Positions 1 to 8,657 of a stretch of 64,000 bases of DNA are shown here, one piece after another; positions within the stretch are counted from its first letter, which is position 1, and each line of letters begins with the position of its first letter. This stretch comes from Prochlorococcus sp. scB241_528N17 (lineage in GTDB: Bacteria; Cyanobacteriota; Cyanobacteriia; PCC-6307; Cyanobiaceae), in NCBI GenBank assembly GCA_000634735.1, contig JFLG01000066.1:1-64000 (forward strand), in the 5' to 3' direction. The position numbers and the translations under genes are program-made. The notes under the pieces are model-generated. The model saw nothing but the letters and a program-made list of their open reading frames with translations. It searched no databases and was not told the origin of the DNA.

Positions 1-2
1 AA

Positions 3-221
3 AAATTTGATGATAAAAAAAATAAGAAAATTAAGAATCTTTCAAAAAAAAGAAAAAATGAGCTTCAATCATACAAAATAATATTCATTTTAAAAGATGT
101 AGATCCAAAAGATCCTACTGAAGAGTTGAGTTCCATATTGAGTAATTCTGAGGTAAATTTTGAAATAGAAAAGATTGAACGTATCTTAGATTCAAAAAGT
201 AAAAGTATGAATAAAAATTAA
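3..221 (+). CDS. C-terminal end of an unrecognised protein (5' end outside window)
   Basis: An open frame runs in from the left edge without a start and stops with TAA at 219-221, giving about 72 C-terminal residues. The first 20 residues are very rich in Lys and Asn. They are followed by a more ordered stretch that includes YKIIFILKDVDPKDPTEEL, and then a Ser/Lys-rich tail. It reads in the same direction as the DUF2232 gene that begins 20 bases later, so the two may be cotranscribed. I do not recognise the family, and no function is proposed. Confidence 0.55.
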   Translation, partial: KFDDKKNKKIKNLSKKRKNELQSYKIIFILKDVDPKDPTEELSSILSNSEVNFEIEKIERILDSKSKSMNKN

Positions 222-241
222 TTAAAAATATTCAACAAAAA

Positions 242-880
242 ATGAAAATAACAACAAAAACTGAAGCATTAAATATTGTCGAGACCTCTTATTTAGCATC
301 TCTTTCGTCTTTATTATGGGTTGCATTATATTATCTGCCAATTGGGGGAGCTTTATTAAGGTTGATTTTACCCCTCCCAATAATCTTGTTGCACTTGAGA
401 AGAGGAACTAAAATTGCTTTGGAAGGACTTTTAATACAATTTCTACTTTTATTCATAATTATGGGTCCTGTTAGAGGAACTTTATTTTTATTTCCTTATG
501 GGATCTTGGCTTTTTGGTTAGGTTGGTCTTGGTTTAAAGAAAAGAGTTGGAAACTTAGTTTAACTGGGGGAGTTGTTATTGGAACCCTTGGCTTTTTAAT
601 AAGAGTAATAGCATTATCTACGTTGGTTGGAGATAATCTTTGGGTTTTAATCACTAGAGCGAGTTATGGTCTAATAGAAAAGTTCATTGGATTATTTAAT
701 TTACCTTTATATCCCTCAATTTTGAGTATACAAATAGGTGCAATTTTATTAATAATTTTTCAAGAAATAGTTTATGTTTTAACTGTACATGTAGTTGCCT
801 ATTCTCTGTTTCCTAAATTTAAATTAAACATCCCAGATCCTCCAAGATTATTAAATAGCTTAGTAGATTTTAATAATTAA
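242..880 (+). CDS. DUF2232 family integral membrane protein
   Basis: This 212-residue protein is dominated by hydrophobic segments: about six predicted helices around residues 18-50, 58-75, 80-95, 105-125 and 165-190. They are separated by short charged loops such as LHLRRGTK. The size, the repeated glycine-containing helices and the position directly before a CobT-family gene match the cyanobacterial DUF2232 proteins. These resemble multi-spanning S-component-like or YybS proteins but have no assigned substrate. The next gene starts 11 bases after the stop, so an operon is likely. A role linked to cobalamin is only suggested by the neighbour. The family call is made from memory of similar proteins. 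Confidence 0.65.
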   Translation: MKITTKTEALNIVETSYLASLSSLLWVALYYLPIGGALLRLILPLPIILLHLRRGTKIALEGLLIQFLLLFIIMGPVRGTLFLFPYGILAFWLGWSWFKEKSWKLSLTGGVVIGTLGFLIRVIALSTLVGDNLWVLITRASYGLIEKFIGLFNLPLYPSILSIQIGAILLIIFQEIVYVLTVHVVAYSLFPKFKLNIPDPPRLLNSLVDFNN

Positions 881-891
881 AAAAAGTAAGA

Positions 892-2049
892 ATGTACAGT
901 ACAGAATTAGGGATAAATTTCTTTGGTAATGAATCCAATAAAAAAAGACAACTTAATAAGATAGAAATACTGAAAAAGAATATTAAAAATTTAAAAATAT
1001 TTCTTATAATTGCTGGCACTAATACATCTCAAATTCCAGGAATTTCAGCAGCTGGTATTAATGCAAAATCAAGGCGAACAACTGCGCTAGCAGACGCCGA
1101 ATTTTTGCTTGAGGGTGCTTCAAAAGATCATAAATATAAATTGCCTCTTCTCAATGCAGGAGTAACTCCTGCCCTTATCAGTCATGTTTGTTCAAAGCTT
1201 ATAAATAGTTATCCAGTTATTGTTCCTCTGGGAATAGGAGCAAAGCCTTATTTTAATCATTTGGTTGTAGAAGATAGAAATTTGGGCCCAGCAAATTGTC
1301 TTACTACTGGGAAATCGATGACTAAAGAGAGAGTTTTAAACCTTTATGAAAAAGGTCTTGCGATAGGAAAATCCTTAAAGCAACCAGTTCTAATTTCTGA
1401 ATCTGTACCTGGGGGCACCACAACTGCTCAGGCAGTAATGGAAGCTTTTGGTTTGCAGGTATCTAATTTAGTAGGGAGTAGTTTATTTAAAGCTCCAAGA
1501 GAATTAAGAAGAAAAGTAGTTGAAAGAGGACTTTTCAATGCAGATTTCAAGGCTGATTTCGACTCTTTTGATGTTGTCGCGGCGGTTGGTGATCCTTTCC
1601 AAGCCTTCTCGATGGGTCTTCTAATTGGTGCCAGGTTAGCAAAACAACCTGTAATTTTGTCTGGAGGAAGTCAGATGTTAGCGGTAATTTTGCTTGTATT
1701 AGAATTTTTAGATGAAAAAAATAAAGATGAATTTATTGAAGATGTTTTTATTGCGACAACTGGATGGCTTGTGAAAGATAATTCTCTAAATGATTTAGTA
1801 AATCTAATTAATGAAAAATATGATGTCAAATTATTAGGTTTAGCAAGTCCTTTAAATTTTAAATCTTCAAAATACAAAGAATTGAAGGATTATGAATTAG
1901 GTCATGTAAAAGAAGGTGTAGGTGCTGGTGGAATATCGTTGCTTGCTTTCTTAAATGGATTTAAAAATGAAGAAATAGTTTCATTGTGTCAACAAAATCT
2001 GGAAATGATGAAGGGCCTAGGTCAAATTTCTTTAAAGAAGGATTGCTGA
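892..2049 (+). CDS. cobT: CobT-family nicotinate-nucleotide phosphoribosyltransferase (TIGR00303 type)
   Basis: A 385-residue cytoplasmic protein of the divergent archaeal/cyanobacterial CobT group. CobT transfers phosphoribose from nicotinate mononucleotide to the lower-ligand base of cobalamin. Family-like segments are LPLLNAGVTPALISHV near residue 84, the Gly-rich SVPGGTTTAQAV near residues 170-181 and LSGGSQMLAV near residue 256. The length exceeds the classical ~350-residue enzyme, in line with the TIGR00303 proteins. The ATG start lies 11 bases after the DUF2232 stop, and the next gene begins immediately after this stop (TGA then ATG). Prochlorococcus is thought to make pseudocobalamin, so the natural base may be adenine; that is inference from published physiology. 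cobM and cobK lie elsewhere in this window. Confidence 0.8.
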   Translation: MYSTELGINFFGNESNKKRQLNKIEILKKNIKNLKIFLIIAGTNTSQIPGISAAGINAKSRRTTALADAEFLLEGASKDHKYKLPLLNAGVTPALISHVCSKLINSYPVIVPLGIGAKPYFNHLVVEDRNLGPANCLTTGKSMTKERVLNLYEKGLAIGKSLKQPVLISESVPGGTTTAQAVMEAFGLQVSNLVGSSLFKAPRELRRKVVERGLFNADFKADFDSFDVVAAVGDPFQAFSMGLLIGARLAKQPVILSGGSQMLAVILLVLEFLDEKNKDEFIEDVFIATTGWLVKDNSLNDLVNLINEKYDVKLLGLASPLNFKSSKYKELKDYELGHVKEGVGAGGISLLAFLNGFKNEEIVSLCQQNLEMMKGLGQISLKKDC

Positions 2050-3048
2050 ATGTTTTCAAAATTTTCCACCAGAAGAGAATTTTTAAATTGTTGTAAGCTT
2101 TCTCTTTTATTTTTCTTAAACTCTTGCAGTAATCTCCCTAATAAAGTAAAAATTGCATTACAAAATTCTTTTTATCCAGAATCTTTTAAAGATTCGATTC
2201 CAAAAGATTGGAAGCAGGAAAAAATTAATTTTGAAAATATTCGGCTACAAAAATATAAAAACACAATTTTCAATTCTGATTTTACTTTAATAAATGATGG
2301 ATGGATTTCTAGTATAGATTTTTCAGAATTTGAAAAAATAAATGAATATGCACTGTTCGAAAATTTGGATAAGAGATCGATAGATTTTTTGGGAAGCTTT
2401 AATCAAAATCAGAGGAGTAAATTATTTCCTATCGGCGTAGTACCCTATACAATTATCATAAAAAATAATAAAGAATTAATAAATTCAGCAAGAACATCTT
2501 GGGATTTTCTTCTTTCTAAAAAATTAACTGGGAAAATTATTTTTCCTCAAAGTCACAGAATAATATTGTCAATTGCTCAAAAAATTAATTCATTTAATTC
2601 CTTAAAAAAACTCAAAAGCCAAGCAATGTTATTTGATGATAAAAATATGCTCAATTGGTTGATTAATTCTGATGCTATTGTTGCAATAGTTCCTTATAGT
2701 CTTTGTTCAAAATATTTAAAAATAGATCCAAGGCTTTCTTTAGTTTTCCCAAGCCAAGGCGTACCTTTGATGTGGCATTTTCTACTTAGTCGATCAAATC
2801 TAAATAATGCAATATTAATTAAATGGATTAAATCTTTAGAAAATAAATCAATAGTAGATAAATTAGTAAGCCAGGGTTGGTATCTTCCATTCAATAATGA
2901 TTATTTGCAAAGTAAATATAAAACTGAAATGCTCCCCATCTCAGGACCTTCTGAGAAATGTTGGGAAAATAGTTGGTCTTTCCCTGTCTTAACAAATGAA
3001 CAAAAAATTAATCTTAAAAATATCTGGAATGAGTCCTTATCCCCATAA
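2050..3048 (+). CDS. Putative periplasmic solute-binding lipoprotein (polyamine/iron-type fold)
   Basis: This 332-residue protein starts with Arg-Arg at positions 8-9 (STRREFL), then a hydrophobic stretch and a lipobox-like LNSC at residues 23-26. It therefore looks like a Tat-type lipoprotein signal. The remainder has features of family-1/PotD-like extracellular binding proteins, for example FPIGVVPYTIIIKNNKEL in the first half and SQGVPLMWHFLLSRSN near residue 236. No permease or ATPase gene sits beside it, so the transport partner must be elsewhere or it may have another role. It starts directly at the CobT stop. Its 3' end overlaps the convergent aldo/keto reductase gene by 12 bases. The ligand is unknown. 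Confidence 0.6.
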   Translation: MFSKFSTRREFLNCCKLSLLFFLNSCSNLPNKVKIALQNSFYPESFKDSIPKDWKQEKINFENIRLQKYKNTIFNSDFTLINDGWISSIDFSEFEKINEYALFENLDKRSIDFLGSFNQNQRSKLFPIGVVPYTIIIKNNKELINSARTSWDFLLSKKLTGKIIFPQSHRIILSIAQKINSFNSLKKLKSQAMLFDDKNMLNWLINSDAIVAIVPYSLCSKYLKIDPRLSLVFPSQGVPLMWHFLLSRSNLNNAILIKWIKSLENKSIVDKLVSQGWYLPFNNDYLQSKYKTEMLPISGPSEKCWENSWSFPVLTNEQKINLKNIWNESLSP

Positions 3049-4179
3049 TCTTTTTGTAGGATTTTCAATTAATAAGTTATGAGTCTCCTTTAATAAATTT
3101 GGTATATCTAAATTACTAGGACATTTAGGAACACATTCATTACATTCTTGACAAAATGAAGAATTTTTTTCTTCCCACCAGTGGCCAGCTTTTCCTATTA
3201 AATTGTATCTTTCTTTTGAAAATTCTAATTGGCCATAACCAACAGATATATTTCTTAAACGAAGTATTTCTGGAATAGGCACTTCATTTGGACATGGAAG
3301 ACAAGATCTACATTGTTCACATTTGGTTGAGTTTAATCTTTCATTAGAAACTTCCTCAATTTTATTAAGTGCGCTTTTTTCAAGTTTTGTAAGCTTCTCG
3401 AATGAGTTTCTAAGTTTATGGGCAAATTCAAAATCTTTTTTGTTTTTTGCACCCAAGGATAAAGTTGTAATGCCTTTTGCCAGAAGAAATCGATAAGCTA
3501 ATTCTAATGGATGAAAAGGCTTAGAGGCCTCTATCAAAGTATCACTTGGAGAATACAATCTACCTCCTTTATCTGCAGGTGATATTGCTAAAACTCCCAT
3601 ACCTTTTTTTATAGCTTCCTCTGCTAAAGCAATCTTAGATTGATCTAAATAATGTAAATGAAGACTACAAAAAGTAAAAACTTTACAGTTAATTGCATCT
3701 TTAATTAGTGAATAACTTCCGTGAGAACTAAAACCGACTTGATCAACTAGTTCCTTCTCAAGTATCCAAGATATGAATTTCTTACCCTCTCCAGCAAGAA
3801 CCCAATCTAGATGTTGTTTTAAGTTGAGTCCGTGAATTGCAAGATTATTAATTTTCTCGCGATTTAAATTTTTAAGAGACTTTTTAAAATTATTTTTTAA
3901 AAAGTCAAAATCACCCTTTGGTAAAACTTTGGAAGTAATCACCCAATTTTTTTCTTTTATATTCTCTTCTATTGCTAATTTTTTTATTGAATTTCCAATA
4001 AGTGATTCAGCATCGCCATAAGAGGGTGCTGTTTCTATATGGTTAATTCCTACATAATATGCATTTTTTATTATGCTATACATTGTTTCGAGACTTTCAG
4101 TTGCTCGCATTGTCCCTAAAGTGAATAAGCTCACTTTCGCTCCTCTACCAAATGATCTTTTTTGTGAATTAATAATCAT
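3037..4179 (-). CDS. Aldo/keto reductase with C-terminal 4Fe-4S ferredoxin domain
   Basis: Residues 1 to about 270 form an aldo/keto reductase barrel: TLGTMRATESLE near 20-31, and HIETAPSYGDAE at 47-58 holding the likely catalytic Tyr54. The C-terminal part carries two cysteine clusters, C287-C290-C293-C296 in CEQCRSCLPCP and C343-C346-C349-C353 in CQECNECVPKCP. The second is a textbook 4Fe-4S motif. This belongs to the widespread group of ferredoxin-fused AKRs (COG1453), whose substrates are mostly unknown. The ATG at 4179 is preceded by an ordinary intergenic gap shared with divergent ribE. The gene is convergent with, and overlaps, the solute-binding gene. Confidence 0.85.
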   Translation of the reverse strand: MIINSQKRSFGRGAKVSLFTLGTMRATESLETMYSIIKNAYYVGINHIETAPSYGDAESLIGNSIKKLAIEENIKEKNWVITSKVLPKGDFDFLKNNFKKSLKNLNREKINNLAIHGLNLKQHLDWVLAGEGKKFISWILEKELVDQVGFSSHGSYSLIKDAINCKVFTFCSLHLHYLDQSKIALAEEAIKKGMGVLAISPADKGGRLYSPSDTLIEASKPFHPLELAYRFLLAKGITTLSLGAKNKKDFEFAHKLRNSFEKLTKLEKSALNKIEEVSNERLNSTKCEQCRSCLPCPNEVPIPEILRLRNISVGYGQLEFSKERYNLIGKAGHWWEEKNSSFCQECNECVPKCPSNLDIPNLLKETHNLLIENPTKRLWG

Positions 4180-4291
4180 CTAAGTATGATCAATTTCTTT
4201 TTATTTACTCTTTAATTTATTTATAGTTGAAAATCATTTAAAGTAAATTAAAGTAAATACAAAATTTTGCAAAAATATTTTTCTTAAATCT

Positions 4292-4945
4292 ATGTTTACA
4301 GGAATAATTCAATCAGTTGGAAAACTAAGACAAGAAAAAAATATTTTAGAAATTGAAATTATAGATAATTTATTTGATATAGCAATCGGTGACAGCATAG
4401 CTGTTGATGGAATTTGCTTGACAGTTAAAGAGATTTTTCAAAATAAATTTACTGTTGATGTTAGTGAGGAGACATTAAAAAAAACAACTTTAGGAGCAAA
4501 GTCGAACCTGAATCAGATTGTTAATTTGGAGCCCGCTCTTAGGGTGTCTGACCGTTTAGGAGGGCACATAGTCAGCGGACATGTTGATGGCCTTGGAACA
4601 GTTGAGAATATAGAAAAATTAGAGAAATCTTGGCTCTTATCAATAAAGTGGAAAAATAATCTTTTTTCAAAATATGTAGTTAATAAAGGGAGTATTTGTG
4701 TAAATGGTATAAGTCTTACTATTGCAAAATATGAGCGGGAAGGAGAAATATTTACTATTGCGATAATTCCTCATACTTGGCATAACACAAATCTGAATAA
4801 ATTAAATATCGGTGACAGCGTAAACCTTGAGGCAGATGCACTAATTAAATATGTAGAGAAATTACTTTTTTTTAATAAAAATAGTAATAAAGATTTATCT
4901 TCTAATAATATTTCTTCCGAGTGGCTTAGAGAAAACGGTTGGTAA
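4292..4945 (+). CDS. ribE: Riboflavin synthase, alpha subunit
   Basis: The protein converts two molecules of 6,7-dimethyl-8-ribityllumazine to riboflavin plus the pyrimidinedione, the last step of vitamin B2 synthesis in the cytoplasm. At 217 residues it has the usual length and the duplicated lumazine-binding fold. It begins with the diagnostic MFTGIIQ and has GDSIAVDGICLTV at 33-45, GGHIVSGHVDGLG at 90-102, and the second-half counterparts SICVNGISLTIA and GDSVNLEAD. The C-terminal 30 residues are Asn/Ser-rich and variable. It is transcribed alone, divergent from the AKR gene, and is followed 11 bases later by the end of the opposite-strand AbrB gene. Confidence 0.95.
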   Translation: MFTGIIQSVGKLRQEKNILEIEIIDNLFDIAIGDSIAVDGICLTVKEIFQNKFTVDVSEETLKKTTLGAKSNLNQIVNLEPALRVSDRLGGHIVSGHVDGLGTVENIEKLEKSWLLSIKWKNNLFSKYVVNKGSICVNGISLTIAKYEREGEIFTIAIIPHTWHNTNLNKLNIGDSVNLEADALIKYVEKLLFFNKNSNKDLSSNNISSEWLRENGW

Positions 4946-4956
4946 AATGTATTTTT

Positions 4957-5310
4957 TTAATTTAATGGAATCAGATAAATTGTTTTTGACTCTTTTTTAA
5001 GATCGATTTTAAATTCCTGACCAGGTTCTAGACCTAATTTTTTGGTGTAGGCATTACCAATTAATAGGTTCCCATTGCCATGAACTTTAGTTTTGAATTC
5101 TGTCTGTCTGCCTCTTGAAGCTTTATTCCCATTTTTACCCTGACGACCCTTTCCTATTTTGCAACCCTTAGCTTCGATAAGCGCCCTATAAAAACTTTTT
5201 CTTAAGATTCTTCCACTTGGACCTACGTACCCGCAACCTTTTGCTATCTCATCTTCAGATTTTTTACTTAATAACTTTGCTTTTTCAAGAAGTTCTTTTC
5301 CTTCTAGCAT
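4957..5310 (-). CDS. Cyanobacterial AbrB-type transcriptional regulator
   Basis: This 117-residue protein matches the cyAbrB family: small DNA-binding regulators linked in other cyanobacteria to carbon/nitrogen balance. The N-terminal part is helical and basic (LLEKAKLLSKKSEDEIAKG, then GYVGPSGRILRKSFYRALIEAKG). A very basic Gly/Lys/Arg segment (KGRQGKNGNKASRG) leads into the C-terminal swapped-hairpin half (LLIGNAYTKKLGLEPGQEFKIDL). In cyAbrB the AbrB-like hairpin is C-terminal, as seen here, unlike Bacillus AbrB. It is monocistronic and convergent with ribE. Its targets cannot be read from this window. Confidence 0.85.
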   Translation of the reverse strand: MLEGKELLEKAKLLSKKSEDEIAKGCGYVGPSGRILRKSFYRALIEAKGCKIGKGRQGKNGNKASRGRQTEFKTKVHGNGNLLIGNAYTKKLGLEPGQEFKIDLKKESKTIYLIPLN

Positions 5311-5407
5311 TATCTGACAAATTTATAATTATATATTCTTACTAAAAAGGAGAACTGTGGCAATATAAATTAATAAAAAATATATTTAATTTTTGAAATT
5401 TAGTTTT

Positions 5408-6010
5408 TTATAAAAGATACAAAATAAAAAATAAAACAACCCATATTCCATCTACAAAATGCCAGTACAATTCAACAGCTTCCAATGGAAACATATTTTG
5501 ACTGGTTAATCTTCCGCCATTGATTCTCGATTGCCAAGCAATAATTAAAATCATTAAAGTGCCTAAAGTGACATGTAATCCATGAAAACCAGTAAGAGCA
5601 TAAAAAGTACTTGCAAATAAATTATCGGTTAATCCAAAAGGTAAATGAAAATATTCAAATAATTGACATATTAAAAATATAATTCCAAGAAAAGCAGTAA
5701 AAAATAACCATTTTTGGGAATCTGAGTTTTTATCTTTTAAAAGTGCTTTACCTGCTTTATGGAAAGTTGCACTACTAACAAGTAACAAAATTGTATTGAG
5801 AGTAGGTATTGGTAGTTCTAATTCATAAATAGCACCATCTGGTAATGGATTAACTGCTTTATAAGTTAAATAAGCAGCAAAGAATCCAGCAAAAGTCATT
5901 CCGTCCGCAATTAGGAAAGTTATAAGACCAAACATTCTGAAGTCTTCATGTGTTTCATTCACTTCAGAATTATTTTTTTGAATTTCTTTTGAGCTATCTA
6001 GTGCTGTCAT
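5408..6010 (-). CDS. ctaE: Cytochrome c oxidase subunit III
   Basis: This is the third core subunit of the aa3-type terminal oxidase, in the membrane. It has 200 residues with five hydrophobic helices; the first helix holds MFGLITFLIADGMTFAGFFAAY and the last ELYWHFVDGIWVVLFFILYLL. The five-helix short form is usual in cyanobacteria. FHGLHVTLG and the C-terminal WHFVDGIWV motif are characteristic of subunit III. It is the last gene of the ctaC-ctaD-ctaE operon; ctaD ends six bases upstream. The N-terminal 20 residues are polar and precede the first helix. Confidence 0.95.
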   Translation of the reverse strand: MTALDSSKEIQKNNSEVNETHEDFRMFGLITFLIADGMTFAGFFAAYLTYKAVNPLPDGAIYELELPIPTLNTILLLVSSATFHKAGKALLKDKNSDSQKWLFFTAFLGIIFLICQLFEYFHLPFGLTDNLFASTFYALTGFHGLHVTLGTLMILIIAWQSRINGGRLTSQNMFPLEAVELYWHFVDGIWVVLFFILYLL

Positions 6011-6016
6011 ATGTTT

Positions 6017-7642
6017 TTATTTCTGTTCAGAAATTTCTACACCATAACCATATGGTTCTTCAACTAATGGAGCTTCTCCTTCCCAATTTTCAACTGGAGG
6101 TGGAGAAGATGTTAACCATTCAGGTGTAAGAGCATTCCAAGGGTTATCGCTAGCATTTTTTCCATTTCTCACACTAAGGAATACATTAATTAAAAAAGGA
6201 ATTGTACTTATAGCCATCAAAAGAGCACCAAGGCTACTAATTTGATTAACGAACTGGAATTGAGGATCATATTCTGCAACTCTTCTTGGCATTCCATTTA
6301 AACCAAGCCAATGTTGAGGAGCAAAGCACAAGTTAAATCCAATAAAAGTAATGGTAAAGTGTAAAATTCCTAATTTTTCATTGAGCATTTTCCCAGTTAC
6401 TTTGGGAAACCAATGATAAATGGAAGAGAAAATAATAAAAACAGTCCCTCCATAAACTATGTAATGAAAATGGGCTACAACGAAATAGGTATCATGTACG
6501 TGAATATCAAAAGGTACCTGCGCCAAAGCAACTCCTGTAATACCTCCAAAAACAAAATTTATAATAAATCCGCAAGAGAATAACATTGCACTATTGATGG
6601 ATATTTTGCCTCCCCATAGTGTTGCAACCCAATTGAAAAATTTTATACCTGTCGGAACAGCAATAAATGCTGTGGCGATAGTAAAGAATAATCTCATCCA
6701 AGGGGGCGTTCCACTCGTAAACATATGATGCGCCCAAACAACTAAACCTAAAACTACTATCCCCATTATTGAAAAAACCATTGTTGTATATCCAAAAAGT
6801 GGTTTTCTAGCATGTACAGGAAGTATTTCACTAACTAAACCAAAGGCAGGAAGGACCATAATGTATACAGCTGGATGAGAATAAAACCAAAATAAATGCT
6901 GATAAACTACGACATTGCCACCTAATACAGGATTGAAAAAACCTGTATTAGCGATTATATCGAAGCTAAGTAGAATTAAAGTGCCTGCTAACACAGGAGT
7001 TGACAAAACAACTAATAAACTTGTTCCAAGCATTGCCCAACAATACATTGGCAATTGCATAAGTTTTAATCCTGGCCTTCTTAGTTTAATAATGGTTGCG
7101 ATAAAGTTTATTCCACCAAATATAGAACTGCCTCCAAGTAGTAGAACGCTCAGAATCCAAATAATTTGTCCCGATTGAGGAGTAGTTATGCTCAAAGGAG
7201 GATAAGCCGTCCATCCAGCCTGAGCAGCTCCCTCAACAAAATAACTTGCTACCAGCATTAAACCTGAAGGCGGAATTAACCAAAACGCAACTGCATTTAA
7301 TCTTGGGAATGCCATATCTCTTGCACCTACATAAAATGGAATTAAATAATTTCCAAAAGCACCATTAACTACAGGCACTATCCAAAGGAATATCATTATT
7401 GTTCCGTGTAGAGTTAAAACTTGGTTATAAACATCTCTCGGCATAAAGTCAGACATTGGACTAGCTAGTTCAATTCTTATAGCGCTCGCTAAAGTTCCTC
7501 CTATTAAATAGAAAAGAAAACCGCAAACTAAGTATTGTATCCCAATTACTTTATGATCAAGGCTAAAACTAAAGTATCTAAGCCAGCCTTGAGGTTGAAG
7601 GCTTTCATTATTCGTTTTTTGGGGATCAATTGATATTGTCAT
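6017..7642 (-). CDS. ctaD: Cytochrome c oxidase subunit I
   Basis: The catalytic subunit of the aa3 oxidase reduces oxygen to water at the haem a3-CuB centre and pumps protons. The 541-residue protein has twelve helices. Visible ligands are His79 in LTLHGTIMIFLW (haem a), the His256-x3-Tyr260 pair in FYSHPAVYI (CuB and cross-linked Tyr), His305-His306 in VWAHHMFTSG (CuB), and His391 and His393 in VVAHFHYIVYGG (haems a3 and a). The active-site residues are therefore intact. Its ATG overlaps the ctaC stop by four bases (ATGA), which indicates translational coupling within ctaCDE. Confidence 0.97.
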   Translation of the reverse strand: MTISIDPQKTNNESLQPQGWLRYFSFSLDHKVIGIQYLVCGFLFYLIGGTLASAIRIELASPMSDFMPRDVYNQVLTLHGTIMIFLWIVPVVNGAFGNYLIPFYVGARDMAFPRLNAVAFWLIPPSGLMLVASYFVEGAAQAGWTAYPPLSITTPQSGQIIWILSVLLLGGSSIFGGINFIATIIKLRRPGLKLMQLPMYCWAMLGTSLLVVLSTPVLAGTLILLSFDIIANTGFFNPVLGGNVVVYQHLFWFYSHPAVYIMVLPAFGLVSEILPVHARKPLFGYTTMVFSIMGIVVLGLVVWAHHMFTSGTPPWMRLFFTIATAFIAVPTGIKFFNWVATLWGGKISINSAMLFSCGFIINFVFGGITGVALAQVPFDIHVHDTYFVVAHFHYIVYGGTVFIIFSSIYHWFPKVTGKMLNEKLGILHFTITFIGFNLCFAPQHWLGLNGMPRRVAEYDPQFQFVNQISSLGALLMAISTIPFLINVFLSVRNGKNASDNPWNALTPEWLTSSPPPVENWEGEAPLVEEPYGYGVEISEQK

Positions 7643-8442
7643 AAATTTACCTCTGGTTTTTTATTTTTGTTAAACCACTCGTTGTAATCAGATTCTTCTT
7701 CAACAATTATGGAGGCTCTCATCCCTCCATGATATGGGCCACATAATTCTGCGCAAATTATCGGATATTTTCCTACTTTTGTAGGAGTGAAATTAAGAAT
7801 AGTAGGTTGCCCAGGAATAATATCCTGCTTAATTCTGAACTCTGGCACCCAAAAAGCATGAATGACATCTTTGGATTCCATTTTCATTGATACTTTTTGA
7901 TCAACAGGAACGTGTAGTTCTCCTGATATGAAATTGCCCTTGGGATAATTGAATAGAAATGCAAATTGCATAGCTGAAACTTCAATTGATAAATTATTTA
8001 TTGCTAATTCATTATCAGACGTTTGACTTATTCCAGCCCATATTTTTTCAGAATTAGAACTCATCATTTCGTGGTTATGATTTAGTTCTTTCATCCCTCC
8101 CATTCGATCGTAGATGTTATAGCTATATAAACCTATTAACAAAACAATTATTGAAGGAATTATTGTCCATACAATTTCTAAGCTTAAATTTCCCTCTAAA
8201 GCTATACCATCTCCTATCTGATCATTTCTTTTCCTAAACTTAAATAAGCTATAAATAACAGCAATTGTCATTCCTATAAAAATAATTAATCCTGTGATGA
8301 AAAGAATTTTAAAAAGTTCATCGTAAATTGGTGCATTAATACTTGCTTCCGCTGGAAGCAAATTTACATTAAAACCAATCCAAAAAGATATAGCAAAAAC
8401 AAGTGAAATAATTAATATTAAATAAATGTTTTTATTTAACAA
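7639..8442 (-). CDS. ctaC: Cytochrome c oxidase subunit II
   Basis: This subunit carries the CuA electron-entry site on the lumenal/periplasmic side. The 267-residue protein has an N-terminal hydrophobic segment (about 5-27), a second helix near 45-65, a third near 90-110, and then the cupredoxin domain. CuA ligands are seen as CAELCGPYHGGM with Cys230, Cys234, His238 and Met241, plus an upstream His in VIHAFWVPEF. A Met/Asn/His-containing linker follows the third helix. The start is TTG at 8442, the first codon of the frame that gives a full signal region. It is the first gene of the oxidase operon, divergent from ctaA across a 215-base gap. Confidence 0.95.
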   Translation of the reverse strand: MLNKNIYLILIISLVFAISFWIGFNVNLLPAEASINAPIYDELFKILFITGLIIFIGMTIAVIYSLFKFRKRNDQIGDGIALEGNLSLEIVWTIIPSIIVLLIGLYSYNIYDRMGGMKELNHNHEMMSSNSEKIWAGISQTSDNELAINNLSIEVSAMQFAFLFNYPKGNFISGELHVPVDQKVSMKMESKDVIHAFWVPEFRIKQDIIPGQPTILNFTPTKVGKYPIICAELCGPYHGGMRASIIVEEESDYNEWFNKNKKPEVNL

Positions 8443-8657
8443 TTGATCTCTAAAGATTTGAATTTATATTCTCAAGATATTCAATTTTTTTAATCTTGCA
8501 TCCTTTGTTAAAAGAAAAACATTTAAATTCACAACTTCTTAAGATTTACGAAATAAAAGACGTATTATTAATAACTTTTTAGAGTTAATTGTCAGGGAAA
8601 AAAGATTAAATTAGCAAATTATTTTTTAAATTAAACATATTAATTTTTAATTAATGT

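Noticed and set aside
8443-8657. Regulatory site search in the ctaC/ctaA divergent gap
   Set aside because: A TTGTCA hexamer is present at about 8590 but no matching -10 at proper distance; AT content makes weaker matches meaningless.
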